Source of the DNA: CAVQXR01 sp963717955
GTDB lineage: Bacteria; Actinomycetota; Thermoleophilia; Gaiellales; Gaiellaceae
Assembly: GCA_963717955.1 (NCBI GenBank)
Contig: CAVQXR010000001.1
Coordinates: forward strand, 2,294,001 to 2,358,000
Direction: 5' to 3'
DNA length: 64,000 bases
The position numbers and the translations under genes are program-made. Below the pieces are notes generated by a model that saw only the letters and a program-made list of their open reading frames with translations, had not been told where the DNA came from and did no database searches. Numbering within the stretch: the stretch's first letter is position 1; each line of letters starts with the position of its first letter. Below, piece by piece: positions 49,493 to 57,909 of this stretch.

Positions 49493-51351
49493 GCGTCCAC
49501 GCCGATCCGCGGGTGGGCTCGGTGTTAGCGGGCTACCGGATCGAGCGGCTGCTCGGCCGCGGCGGGATGGGGGTCGTCTACCTCGCCCACGACCTGCGGC
49601 TCGACCGCAACGTCGCGCTGAAGCTGCTGTCCCCCGAGCTCGCCGACGAGCACGGCTTCCGGGAGCGCTTCCTGCGCGAGTCGCGGCTCGCCGCTTCCCT
49701 CGACCACGAGAACGTGATCCCGATCTACGAGGCCGGCGAGGCAGACGGGCAGCTGTTCATCGCGATGCGCTACGTCGAGGGCACCGACCTCGCCACCCTG
49801 CTGCGCGAGACGGGACCGCTCGAGCCTGCCCGCGCGATCGCGATCCTGGAGCAGGTCGCGTCGGCCCTCGACACCGCTCACGAGCGCGGCCTCGTCCATC
49901 GGGACGTCAAGCCCTCGAACATCCTCCTCGCCCGCAACGAGCATGCCTACCTCGCCGACTTCGGGCTCACCCGCAGCCTCGACAGCCCGGGGCTTACTGC
50001 GGAGTACGCGTCGTCGCTCGGCACCGTCGACTACGTCGCGCCCGAACAGATCGACGGCGACCCTCCCGACCCGCGGGCCGACCAGTACTCCCTTGCCTGT
50101 GTCGCATACGAAACCCTCACCGGCCAACCCCCCTTCCACGCCGACACCTCGATGGGCGTCCTCTGGAACCACCTCCAGTCCGACCCACCGTCGGCCCACC
50201 AGATCCGACCCGAGTTCCCGGACCGGATCGACACCGTCCTCGCCCACGCGCTCGCCAAGGGGCCCGGCGACCGCTACGAGACCTGCACCGAGCTCATCGC
50301 CGACGCCCGCAACGCGCTCGGACTTCACCCAGCGCCGCGGCGCCGCCTCGCCCTCCTCGCCGCCGTTCTCGCCGCGGCCGCCGTGGTCCTCGTCGCCGTC
50401 CTGCTCGCCACCGGCGGCGACGGCAAGAGCGAGCCGAGCACGACGCCGACTCTCGCGCCCGAGGTCGACGCCCTCCAACGGATCGATCCGGAGACGGACC
50501 AGCTCGTCGCGACGATCCGCGGCCCGGAAGGCCCATCGGGCCTGTCCGCGGGACAGGGAGCGGTCTGGGTCTCGAACGCGGAAGGCGGAATGCTGCTCCG
50601 GGTCGATCCGGAAACGAACAGAGAGGCCGGCTCCGTCCCGATCGGCCCGGGCGCAAGGAACGTCCTGGCTGCCGGCGGTGCGGTCTGGGTCGTCGAGGAA
50701 TCGTACGACCTGATCCGGCTCGAGCCGGACACGGGTCGCGTGCTCACGCGGCTTTCCCCGGGGGCCCTCCAGCAGCTGGCGTACGGCGACGAAAACCTGT
50801 TCGGCACGATCCCGTGCACGTGCGGGATCGGGGAGGCCGTCGGTCAGCCGGGCGTCGTACGGATCCCGTACAAGCTCGACGCCGCTGCCCCGACGTTCGA
50901 CCGGCTCGAGGTGCTCTCGCTCCAGCCGAAGGACATCGCCGTCGGTGGGGGATCCGTCTGGGTCACGCACGACCAGGTCGTCGTGTTCGAGCTGCTGCGC
51001 TTCTCGACGAGCTCCTTCTCGGAGGTCGCTGCTCGGATCCCGCTCGAGGGCGGCGCCATCGGTGTCGCCTACGGCGAGGACTCCGTCTGGGTGGCGAACG
51101 TCTACGAGGACACGGTCTCCCGTATCGATCCTGCACGCAACCTCGTCGTCAGCAGGATCGCGGTCGGCGACACCCCTGTCGAAGTCGCCGTTGGCAACGG
51201 GTCGGTCTGGGTCGTCAACCACGCTGACGGCACCGTCTCACGGATCGACCCCGAGACCGAGGAGGTCGTCGCCACCATCCCGGTCGGGCCGCGTCCGGAC
51301 CACATCGCGGTCGGGGACGATGGCGTCTGGGTCACGGTGGACGCAGAGTGA
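49489..51351 (+). CDS. Membrane Ser/Thr protein kinase with beta-propeller sensor (kinase 2)
   Basis: A 620-residue kinase of the same design as its neighbours, with intact VALK, HRDVKPSN and DFG motifs and a GHP-type turn replaced by the usual SSLGTVDYVAPEQ. The kinase domain is related to, but clearly diverged from, kinases 1 and 3; short tracts such as LTGQPPFHADTSMGVLW are close to identical. A helix (LALLAAVLAAAAVVLVAVLL) leads to a propeller with ARNVLAAGGAVWVV, AVWVSN, SVWVTHD, SVWVANV, SVWVVNH and GVWVTV blades, and an EPDTGR-style repeat in each. GTG 49489 overlaps the kinase 1 stop (GTGA). It probably senses a different ligand. Confidence 0.9.
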   Translation: MSVHADPRVGSVLAGYRIERLLGRGGMGVVYLAHDLRLDRNVALKLLSPELADEHGFRERFLRESRLAASLDHENVIPIYEAGEADGQLFIAMRYVEGTDLATLLRETGPLEPARAIAILEQVASALDTAHERGLVHRDVKPSNILLARNEHAYLADFGLTRSLDSPGLTAEYASSLGTVDYVAPEQIDGDPPDPRADQYSLACVAYETLTGQPPFHADTSMGVLWNHLQSDPPSAHQIRPEFPDRIDTVLAHALAKGPGDRYETCTELIADARNALGLHPAPRRRLALLAAVLAAAAVVLVAVLLATGGDGKSEPSTTPTLAPEVDALQRIDPETDQLVATIRGPEGPSGLSAGQGAVWVSNAEGGMLLRVDPETNREAGSVPIGPGARNVLAAGGAVWVVEESYDLIRLEPDTGRVLTRLSPGALQQLAYGDENLFGTIPCTCGIGEAVGQPGVVRIPYKLDAAAPTFDRLEVLSLQPKDIAVGGGSVWVTHDQVVVFELLRFSTSSFSEVAARIPLEGGAIGVAYGEDSVWVANVYEDTVSRIDPARNLVVSRIAVGDTPVEVAVGNGSVWVVNHADGTVSRIDPETEEVVATIPVGPRPDHIAVGDDGVWVTVDAE

Positions 51352-53291
51352 GCCAGACTACAAGCGACCCGCGGATCGGCTCGGTGTTGGCGGGCTACCG
51401 GATCGAGCGGCTGCTCGGCCGCGGCGGGATGGGCGTCGTCTACCTCGCCCACGACCCGCGGCTGAAAAGAAACGTCGCGCTGAAGCTGCTCGCCCCCGAG
51501 CTCGCCAACGACGACGGCTTCCGCGAGCGGTTCCTGCACGAATCGGAGCTCGCCGCCTCGCTCGACCACCAGAACGTGATCCCGATCTACGAAGCCGGCG
51601 AGGCCGACGGCGTGCTGTTCATCGCCATGCGCTACGTCGAAGGCACCGACCTCGCCCGCCTGCTCGCCGACGAAGGGCCACTCGAGCCCGCCCGCACCGT
51701 CGGCATCCTCGCCCAGGTCGCCTCCGCCCTCGACACCGCCCACCAACTAGGGCTCGTCCACCGCGACGTCAAACCGTCGAACATCCTGCTCGCCGCCGAC
51801 GAGCACGTCTACCTCGCCGACTTCGGCCTCACCCGCACCGGCGGCGCGGCCGGCCCGACCGCCGAATACGCCACCTCGCTCGGCACCGTCGACTACGTCG
51901 CCCCCGAACAGATCGACGGCGACCCGCTGGACGCGCAGGCCGACCTCTACTCGCTCGGCTGCGTCCTCTACGAATGCCTCACCGGCCAACCCCCCTACCG
52001 GGCCGACACCTCGATGGGCGTCCTCTGGAGCCACCTGCAAGCCGACCCACCCTCCGCCCACGAGATCCGACCCGAGCTGCCCGACCAGATCGACACCGTC
52101 ATCGCCCACGCACTCGCCAAACAACCCAACGACCGCCACCACACCTGCACCGAGCTCGTGCGCAACGCCAGCGCCGCCCTCGGAACGACACCGCTCCTGC
52201 GTCGCCGCGAGTTCCTTGTTGCCGCCGGGCTTGTGCTCGCCGCCGCGATCGCGGCCCCGGCGGCGCTGCTGACCCGCACTGGGGGTGGATCCGGCCCATC
52301 GCTCGCGACTCGGAACTCGCTCGCCCGGATCGATCCCGCCACCGGCAGGATCATGCAGGTCGTTTCCGGCCTGGCGCCCGCGTGGACATTCGCGATCGGC
52401 GAGGGCGCAGCCTGGTGGCTCAGCCTCGAGAAGCGCAGCGTCACCCGCGTCGACCCGGCCACCGGTGCCAGCTCGGTCTCCACGGTGCCGGGGCTCGTCT
52501 ACGGGATCGCGGCAGGTGAGGGCACGGTCTGGGTGACGACACGTTTCGAGGGCCGCGGGTATCTGCTGGCGATGAATCCGGCCACCGGCAACATCGACCG
52601 GCGTTACCCGCTCCCGTATAGCGACCCGCTCGGCGTCACGGTCGACGCCGGCTCGATCTGGGTCGTGTGCTTCGACTTCCTGCACGCCCAGTCTCGCATC
52701 CTGCGCTACCCGCCCAGGCCCGAGCTCACGGGGGACACGACCGTTCCGGAGATGGAGCTCTCCCTGCCAGCCTCGCCCTGGTGGACGACGATCACCGACT
52801 GGTTCGCCGTGGCGGACGGGCGCATCTCGATCCTCACCGGTGTTCCGGGCACCGAGAGGCCGACCCTTCGGCAGATCGACGCCGCCTCGGGCGACGAGCT
52901 CCTTGCCGTCAGCGGATTCGAATATCCCGAAGCGCTCACGGTAGCCCCCGGGCGGGTGTGGGTGACCGAGACGGTTATGCCGGTGGTCTTCGAGGTGTTG
53001 CCCTCGGGCGAGAAGGTCCGGCACGAGGGCTGGGTCACGCTCGATACCGGCCCGCTGCACTACGCGCACGGCAGTCTCTGGCTCGGCGACCTGCTCGAGA
53101 ACGACCTGAAGCGGATCGACACGACCACGGGCGAGGTCACGCTCGCGCTGCAGGTCGCCGAGCCGCGGCACGCCGAACGGGCCGGCCCAACATACGTCGG
53201 TCTGCTCGAGGGCCCGTTCCTGACCGGCCTACGTTCCGATGGCGAGAGCCTGTGGGCCCAGGTCGGCGGCGTCCCGGGAAATGTCGTTTGA
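51348..53291 (+). CDS. Membrane Ser/Thr protein kinase with beta-propeller sensor (kinase 3)
   Basis: A 647-residue kinase whose catalytic domain is the second copy of the 795-bp repeat, with all active-site motifs. After the repeat it diverges: TSSVRNAS-type linker, a helix (FLVAAGLVLAAAIAAPAALL) and a propeller with blades GAAWWLSLEKR, GTVWVTTRFE, SIWVVCFDF, GRVWVTETV and SLWAQVGG. An AMNPATGN segment and a long loop (ILRYPPRPELTGDTTVPEME) distinguish its outer part. GTG 51348 overlaps kinase 2. Three co-translated receptors with different propellers suggest related signals. Confidence 0.9.
   Translation: MSQTTSDPRIGSVLAGYRIERLLGRGGMGVVYLAHDPRLKRNVALKLLAPELANDDGFRERFLHESELAASLDHQNVIPIYEAGEADGVLFIAMRYVEGTDLARLLADEGPLEPARTVGILAQVASALDTAHQLGLVHRDVKPSNILLAADEHVYLADFGLTRTGGAAGPTAEYATSLGTVDYVAPEQIDGDPLDAQADLYSLGCVLYECLTGQPPYRADTSMGVLWSHLQADPPSAHEIRPELPDQIDTVIAHALAKQPNDRHHTCTELVRNASAALGTTPLLRRREFLVAAGLVLAAAIAAPAALLTRTGGGSGPSLATRNSLARIDPATGRIMQVVSGLAPAWTFAIGEGAAWWLSLEKRSVTRVDPATGASSVSTVPGLVYGIAAGEGTVWVTTRFEGRGYLLAMNPATGNIDRRYPLPYSDPLGVTVDAGSIWVVCFDFLHAQSRILRYPPRPELTGDTTVPEMELSLPASPWWTTITDWFAVADGRISILTGVPGTERPTLRQIDAASGDELLAVSGFEYPEALTVAPGRVWVTETVMPVVFEVLPSGEKVRHEGWVTLDTGPLHYAHGSLWLGDLLENDLKRIDTTTGEVTLALQVAEPRHAERAGPTYVGLLEGPFLTGLRSDGESLWAQVGGVPGNVV
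51363..52157 (+). repeat. 795-bp perfect direct repeat, copy 2
   Basis: Identical to 47606-48400, offset by exactly 3757 bases. Recombination between the copies would delete kinase 2 and join kinase 1 to the propeller of kinase 3 in frame. Confidence 0.93.
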
Positions 53292-53314
53292 GGGTCGCGG
53301 TGACGCACGACCCT
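53291..53314. terminator. Possible hairpin after the kinase operon
   Basis: AGGGTCG (53291-53297) and CGACCCT (53308-53314) form a 7-bp stem with a 10-base loop, directly after the kinase 3 stop and before the convergent vapC stop. No T-run is seen. Confidence 0.45.
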
Positions 53315-53345
53315 CGGCCGAGGCGCCGATCGCCGGCTCCCGGCT

Positions 53346-53747
53346 TCAGCGAATGACCGTCATACCCAGCGCGCGGGCGGACTGCTCCTGACGCAGGTCG
53401 TGGGTGAGCAACGGAAGCTCGTTGCCGCCGACGCGCCGGGCACAGGCGAGATGCAGTGCGTCGAGCGTACGAACGCCGGTGATCTCGGCGATCGTGGCAG
53501 CGTCCTCGCACGTGACCGAGTCGAGCTCGACGAGCGAGATCGAGCCGAGATCCAGCTCGAGCTGCCTGCGCGCAGCGGCGAGCTCCGCAGCCTCGAGCAG
53601 CCGCGCGAGGTTGCGCCGAACCTCGATCATCGTGTGCCGTCCGGTCACGAGCGTCGTGTCGCTCCGCAGGATGGCATCGCACGCGTCGGAATCCGGCTCC
53701 TGGACATAGCGCTTGAGCAGCGCGCTCGAATCGACGTACAGGGTCAC
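53346..53747 (-). CDS. vapC: VapC-type PIN-domain ribonuclease toxin
   Basis: A 133-residue PIN-domain protein with the four acidic active-site residues in order: Asp6 (LYVDSSALLKR), Glu42 (MIEVRRNL), Asp96 (TLDALHLA) and Asp117 (LLTHDLRQ). VapC toxins are magnesium-dependent RNases, usually cutting tRNA or rRNA, held inactive by the paired antitoxin. The GTG start overlaps the antitoxin stop by four bases. Confidence 0.9.
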   Translation of the reverse strand: MTLYVDSSALLKRYVQEPDSDACDAILRSDTTLVTGRHTMIEVRRNLARLLEAAELAAARRQLELDLGSISLVELDSVTCEDAATIAEITGVRTLDALHLACARRVGGNELPLLTHDLRQEQSARALGMTVIR

Positions 53748-54001
53748 TCGCCGCGATCCTCGGCCAGCACGGCGGCAACGGTGCGGCGGCTCCTGGCCCG
53801 CTTCGCGGGTCCGAGCGGGCCCGCGTCTCCGGAGCGGATCCAGCCCGCTGCGATCCCTTCGTCGAGACGCATCCGCCCCGGCAGCGGGCCGAGCATTGCC
53901 TTCGGCCGACCTCGATCGGTGACCCTGATCAGCTCGCCCCGCTCGGCAAGATCGAGGTACTCCGACAGTCGCTGCTTCAGCTCCCTGACTCCGACATCCA
54001 T
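53744..54001 (-). CDS. vapB: Phd/YefM-like antitoxin
   Basis: An 85-residue antitoxin. The N-terminal DNA-binding part is MDVGVRELKQRLSEYLDLAE followed by GELIRVTDRGRPKAMLGPLP, the classic Phd/YefM beginning. The C-terminal half, rich in Arg and Ala, would wrap around the toxin. The start is ATG 54001 because the sequence before it is a palindromic operator and only MGYSYVH would be added by ATG 54025. It represses its own promoter with VapC. Confidence 0.88.
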   Translation of the reverse strand: MDVGVRELKQRLSEYLDLAERGELIRVTDRGRPKAMLGPLPGRMRLDEGIAAGWIRSGDAGPLGPAKRARSRRTVAAVLAEDRGE

Positions 54002-54033
54002 GTGGACATAACTATAGCCCATTGTGTCCACAT
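54000..54033. promoter_or_regulatory. Palindromic operator of the vapBC operon
   Basis: ATGTGGACA (54000-54008) and TGTCCACAT (54025-54033) are perfect 9-bp inverted arms with a 16-base spacer. The spacer contains the minus-strand TATAGT, a likely -10 box, and one arm covers the antitoxin start codon, so binding by VapB would block both transcription and the leaderless start. Confidence 0.65.
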
Positions 54034-54048
54034 CCGTTCTCGCGAGCT

Positions 54049-54216
54049 CTAGGGGCCTGTCCGGAAAGCGGCCACGGTGGCTGCGGCGCGGCACGTGGTG
54101 CGAGGCAAGGACGCAGGAAGCCCCGATATGCGGGCATATCGGGGCGACCGAGGACGCCGCATCGCGACCGTGACGCCAGTCAGGCGCCCTGGTTCACGTT
54201 CCGGACACGTCCCTAG
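54049..54216. mobile_element. MITE-like element with terminal inverted repeats and a central hairpin
   Basis: A 168-base unit with no open frame. Terminal 18-mers at 54049-54066 and 54199-54216 are inverted copies matching at 15 of 18 bases (core TGTCCGGAA). The centre is a perfect 10-bp hairpin, CCCCGATATG-CGGG-CATATCGGGG (54121-54144). It sits between vapB and the Uma2 gene, and the right repeat supplies the Uma2 stop codon (TAG). It could be a non-autonomous transposon or a REP-like/structured RNA element. No target duplication is obvious. Confidence 0.55.
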
Positions 54217-54800
54217 GGAAGCATGTCCGCGACGGCAATGGTCGCCGCGGGTTCAAGCAGCGGCGTAACGGTGCCGCCCGCGCTCAGGTGCTCGACGTGC
54301 GCGTAGTCGTGCCCGTAGCGGGCGTCCTCACGCGGTACCGGGCTGCGGTGGACCACGAGGCAGCGGTCGCGCAGGTCGATCACCCAATACTCCGGGATCC
54401 CGGCGCGGGCGTACAGGCTCGCCTTCCGGCGCCGCGCGTACGCGAGCGTCGTCAGGGCCACCTCGACGACGAGCAGCGCCGTTGCCGGGTGCTCGTCGAC
54501 GTAGTCGCGCCAGGTACCCTCGACCACCGCGAAGTCGGGCTCGGGCTCCGACAGCGGATCGAGGGCCAGCGGCAGCTGCACGCGAACCGACCGATCGGTG
54601 CCGAACGCGCGCCGCAACGTGTCCTGCACGAGCATGATCGTCGCGGCATGCAGGCTGTCCTGGGGCGACATCGTGAGGATCTCTCCGTCGATCAGCTCGA
54701 CCCGGTCGTCCTCGCCCAGCAGGCCGACCTCGACCATGCGGTCGTACTCCGCTCTCGTCCAGCGGCGCGGGGCGACGTCTCGTTCGTCGAGCACGCTCAT
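54213..54800 (-). CDS. Uma2 family endonuclease-like protein
   Basis: A 195-residue Uma2 (DUF820) protein, a restriction-endonuclease-like fold common in cyanobacteria and actinobacteria. It shows the entry motif WTRAEYDRMVEVGLL, the acidic VELIDGEILTMSPQ, the EPEPDFAVVEG segment with the metal-binding Asp, LLVVEVALTTL and KASLYARAGIPEYWVIDLRD. The biological role of the family is unclear. The start is ATG 54800; a longer frame to 54902 would enter the mqnC region. Its stop codon lies in the repeat element. Confidence 0.86.
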   Translation of the reverse strand: MSVLDERDVAPRRWTRAEYDRMVEVGLLGEDDRVELIDGEILTMSPQDSLHAATIMLVQDTLRRAFGTDRSVRVQLPLALDPLSEPEPDFAVVEGTWRDYVDEHPATALLVVEVALTTLAYARRRKASLYARAGIPEYWVIDLRDRCLVVHRSPVPREDARYGHDYAHVEHLSAGGTVTPLLEPAATIAVADMLP

Positions 54801-54864
54801 CGGAGGCCTCTGCGGCGAGTATGGCAGAGCCGATGTGACGGGATCGTGCCGGCTTCGTGCCGGT

Positions 54865-55971
54865 TCAGTTCCAGACGCGAACGTCCCGGTACAGCGTGTC
54901 ACGCTGCACGGGAGTCTTGCCGAGCGCCCGGATCACCCGCACGAAGTCCTCGGTCGTCGCGCGGTGGGTCGTGCCGGCGGCCGAGACGACGTTCTCTTCG
55001 ATCATGATCGAGCCGAGGTCGTCGGCACCGAACTCGAGTGCGACCTGGCCGATCTTCATCCCCTGCGTGACCCAGCTCGACTGGATGTGCTCGACGTTGT
55101 CGAGGTAGATCCGGGAGACGGCCTGGGTGAGCAGGTAGTCGAACGAGGTCGGCATCGTCTCTGCCGGCACCTTCTCGCCGAGCCGGTTGCCGTCGTCCTG
55201 GAACGTCCACGAGATGAACGCGCGGAACCCGTGCAGCTCGTCCTGCAGGTCGCGGATCCTCCGCAGGTGCTCGACCCGCTCCTCGAGCGTCTCGACGTGG
55301 CCGTACATCATCGTCGCCGTCGTCGAGATCCCGAGCCGGTGCGCCTCGCGCATGACGCCGAGCCACTCGGCCGAGGTCGTCTTCTTCGGCGAGATGATGT
55401 TTCGCACCCGGTCGACGAGGATCTCGGCGCCGCCGCCGGGGATCGAGTCGAGGCCGGCGTCCCGCAGCCGGGTCAGCGTCTCCGGGATCGTGAGCTTCGA
55501 GCGGCGCGCGACGTGCTGCACCTCCGACGGCGAGAGCGCGTGGAGGTGTATGCGGTAGCGGGCCTTGATCGAGCTGAACAGATCCTCGTAGAACACGATG
55601 TCGAGGTCGGGGTGGTGGCCGCCCTGCATGAGCAGACCGGTTCCGCCGAGGGCGAGCGTCTCCTCGATCTTCCTGAAGATGACCGCCTTCGGTAGCAGGT
55701 AGCCCTCGCGGGTATCGCCGGGCCGCCGGTAGAAGGCGCAGAAGTCGCAGTCCGTGTAGCAGACGTTCGTGTAGTTGACGTTACGGTCGACGATGAACGT
55801 GATCCGGCCCGGGTCCGTCCTCCGAGCGCGCAGCGTGTTCGCGGCGCGACCGATCGGGACGAGATCGCGGGACCTCAGCAGCGCGATCGCATCGTCGTCG
55901 GTGATCCGCTCGCCCGAGAGGGCGCGGCCGAGGATCCCGGCGACCGTGGCGTTGTCGGCGACGACCGTCAT
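54865..55971 (-). CDS. mqnC: Cyclic dehypoxanthinyl futalosine synthase
   Basis: A 368-residue radical SAM enzyme of the futalosine menaquinone pathway. The iron-sulfur motif is NVCYTDCDFCAFYRR, followed by GYLLPKAVIFRKIEETLAL and GGHHPDLDIVFYEDL. SIPGGGAEILVDRVR and SWTFQDDGNRL are typical of MqnC. It cyclises dehypoxanthinylfutalosine. ATG 55971 is preceded by a cluster of GTGCCAGGCAC repeats. It is the last gene of a run that starts with the bc complex. Confidence 0.93.
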   Translation of the reverse strand: MTVVADNATVAGILGRALSGERITDDDAIALLRSRDLVPIGRAANTLRARRTDPGRITFIVDRNVNYTNVCYTDCDFCAFYRRPGDTREGYLLPKAVIFRKIEETLALGGTGLLMQGGHHPDLDIVFYEDLFSSIKARYRIHLHALSPSEVQHVARRSKLTIPETLTRLRDAGLDSIPGGGAEILVDRVRNIISPKKTTSAEWLGVMREAHRLGISTTATMMYGHVETLEERVEHLRRIRDLQDELHGFRAFISWTFQDDGNRLGEKVPAETMPTSFDYLLTQAVSRIYLDNVEHIQSSWVTQGMKIGQVALEFGADDLGSIMIEENVVSAAGTTHRATTEDFVRVIRALGKTPVQRDTLYRDVRVWN

Positions 55972-55983
55972 CGAGCACCCATG

Positions 55984-56016
55984 GTGCCAGGCACGTGCCT
56001 GGCACGTGCCAGGCAC
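55984..56016. repeat. Three alternating copies of GTGCC(A/T)GGCAC
   Basis: GTGCCAGGCAC (55984-55994), its reverse complement GTGCCTGGCAC (55995-56005) and GTGCCAGGCAC again (56006-56016) lie end to end in the gap between mqnA and mqnC. The same 11-mer occurs at 37177-37187. It behaves like a REP-type intergenic repeat that can fold into alternative hairpins. Confidence 0.7.
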
Positions 56017-56023
56017 CGGCCGC

Positions 56024-56791
56024 TCACACCGGCTCCCGCTCGACCACCGTCACGAAGCGCAGCTCCGGCACGCGGTCGAGCTCTCCCGCGTCGCGGGCCA
56101 TCTCGAAGAACGTCAGCAGCCCGGCGCGCTCGCGCGGGCCGAAGCCATAGCGAAGCTTCTCGAAGTAGCGCGCGAGAAATCCCGCCGGATAGCCGTAGCG
56201 GCGGCTCGCCTCGCGGGCGAGCGCCTCGGGCTCGGCCCGGCTCTCCCGGTGTGCCTCGAGCAGCGCGCCCTCGAGGTCGGCGACTCCGGCGGGCACGGGC
56301 TCGGGGCAGGCGAACACCGCGTAGACCATCGGCAGCCCGGTGCGCTCCGTCCAGAGCCGTCCGAGGTCGAAGTGCGGCGTCGGGTCCTCGAACATGCTCT
56401 TCAGCGCGGCGTCGCCGATCAGCAGGGTCGCCTCGGCGTCCTCGCCGAGGGGCACGTGCTCCGCATCGGGCAGGAGGATCCGGACGAGCACGACGGAGGT
56501 CGCGCTCTCGGGCGTCACGGCGACCGTGCGCACGCGCGAGAGCGGCGTGCGCGAGACGAGCTGGATCGAGTCGACGGCACCCTCCGACGAGACCGCGACG
56601 CGGGACAGGACCCGGAGGGTCTCCGCGTTCCGCGCGTAGGCGATCGACGAGATCGGCGCCAGGTCGAGCTCGCCGGCGACGAGGCGCTCGTTGAGCTCGG
56701 TCGGCACGCCGATGATCTCCTCGACGTCCGCCTCGAGGCGGAAGAAGAGCGGCGCCATGTTCACGTAGCCGATCCGCCCGAGCCGGAGCAT
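56024..56791 (-). CDS. mqnA: Chorismate dehydratase
   Basis: A 255-residue MqnA. The N-terminal MLRLGRIGYVNMAPLFFRLE is the family signature, followed by the bound-product pocket PTELNERLVAGELDLAPISS and LLIGDAALKSMFEDPTPHFD. It dehydrates chorismate to 3-[(1-carboxyvinyl)oxy]benzoate, the first step of the futalosine route. The start is ATG 56791, two bases after the mqnE stop. Confidence 0.92.
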   Translation of the reverse strand: MLRLGRIGYVNMAPLFFRLEADVEEIIGVPTELNERLVAGELDLAPISSIAYARNAETLRVLSRVAVSSEGAVDSIQLVSRTPLSRVRTVAVTPESATSVVLVRILLPDAEHVPLGEDAEATLLIGDAALKSMFEDPTPHFDLGRLWTERTGLPMVYAVFACPEPVPAGVADLEGALLEAHRESRAEPEALAREASRRYGYPAGFLARYFEKLRYGFGPRERAGLLTFFEMARDAGELDRVPELRFVTVVEREPV

Positions 56792-56793
56792 CG

Positions 56794-57906
56794 TCAATTC
56801 CAACGGCGAATCTCGCTGTACAGCGTGTCCCGCTGCACCGGGATCCGTCCGGCCTCCTGAACGAAACGAACCAGCTCGGAGATCTTCTGCTCGGTACCGG
56901 CTGTCCCGCCGGCGGCCGCGAAGATCTCCTCGCGAACGACGGTGCCCTGGACATCGTTGGCGCCGAAGTGCAGCGCGACCTGCGCCATCGGCATGCCCAT
57001 CATGATCCAGTAGGCCTTGATGTTCGGGATGTTGTCGAGGAGCAGCCTCGAGACGGCGATCACCTTGAGGTCCTCGGCTCCCGGCGTGAACCGGAAGCCG
57101 CGCCGCTCGAAGACGGTGTTCTCCGGATGGAACGCGAGCGGGACGAACGCGAGAAAGCCGCCGGTGCGATCCTGCTGCTCGCGGAGGCGCAGCAGGTGGT
57201 CGATCCGCTCCTCGTAGGTCTCGACGTGCCCGTAGAGCATCGTGCAGTGCGTCGGGATTCCCATCCGGTGCGCCGAGTCGTGGACGTGGAACCAGGTGTC
57301 CGGGTGCTCCTTGCCCGGTGCGACGAGGCGCCGTACGCGGTCGGCGAAGATCTCGGCACCGCCGCCCGGAAGCGACCCGAGGCCCGCCTCCTTGAGCTCC
57401 CGTAGCACCTCCACGTGCGAGAGGCCCGAGAGGGTCGTCATGTGGTGGATCTCGCTCGCCGTGTAGAGCTTCAGGTGGACGTCGGGCAGCGCCTCGTGGA
57501 GCTTCCGCGTCGCCTCGACGTAGTAGTCGAACCCGACGTGCGGGCTCTCGCCGTTCACCATGTGGATCTCGGTGAACCCGGCCAGCTCCCGTTGGCGCAC
57601 CGCGTCCTCCACCAGCTCGTCGGCCGTCAGCGTGTAGGCGCCCTCCTGCCTCTGCGTGCGCGCGAAGGCGCAGAACTTGCATTTCACGCGGCAGACGTTC
57701 GTCTGGTTCAGGTAGAGGTTCTGGACGAAATAGACCTCGTCCGTCCCGCCGCGCAGCCGCCGCGCGCGGTCGGCGAGCTCACCGAGCAGCAGCAGGTCGT
57801 CCGACTCCATGAGCGTGAGCCCGTCGTCGAAGTCGAGCCGCTCTCCGGCCTCGACCTTCTCACGGATCGCATCGACCGCGCGCACGCCGTAATCGACTGT
57901 TGCCAC
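56794..57906 (-). CDS. mqnE: Aminofutalosine synthase
   Basis: A 370-residue radical SAM enzyme. The cluster motif is NVCRVKCKFCAFARTQ, and ELAGFTEIHMVNGESPHVGF, SLPGGGAEIFADRVRRLVAP and HPENTVFERRGFRFTPGAED are conserved segments. It joins the chorismate-derived enol ether to SAM-derived adenosine to give aminofutalosine. The start is GTG 57906, just 3 bases after the polyprenyl synthase stop, so the two are coupled. Confidence 0.93.
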   Translation of the reverse strand: MATVDYGVRAVDAIREKVEAGERLDFDDGLTLMESDDLLLLGELADRARRLRGGTDEVYFVQNLYLNQTNVCRVKCKFCAFARTQRQEGAYTLTADELVEDAVRQRELAGFTEIHMVNGESPHVGFDYYVEATRKLHEALPDVHLKLYTASEIHHMTTLSGLSHVEVLRELKEAGLGSLPGGGAEIFADRVRRLVAPGKEHPDTWFHVHDSAHRMGIPTHCTMLYGHVETYEERIDHLLRLREQQDRTGGFLAFVPLAFHPENTVFERRGFRFTPGAEDLKVIAVSRLLLDNIPNIKAYWIMMGMPMAQVALHFGANDVQGTVVREEIFAAAGGTAGTEQKISELVRFVQEAGRIPVQRDTLYSEIRRWN

Positions 57907-57909
57907 TTC

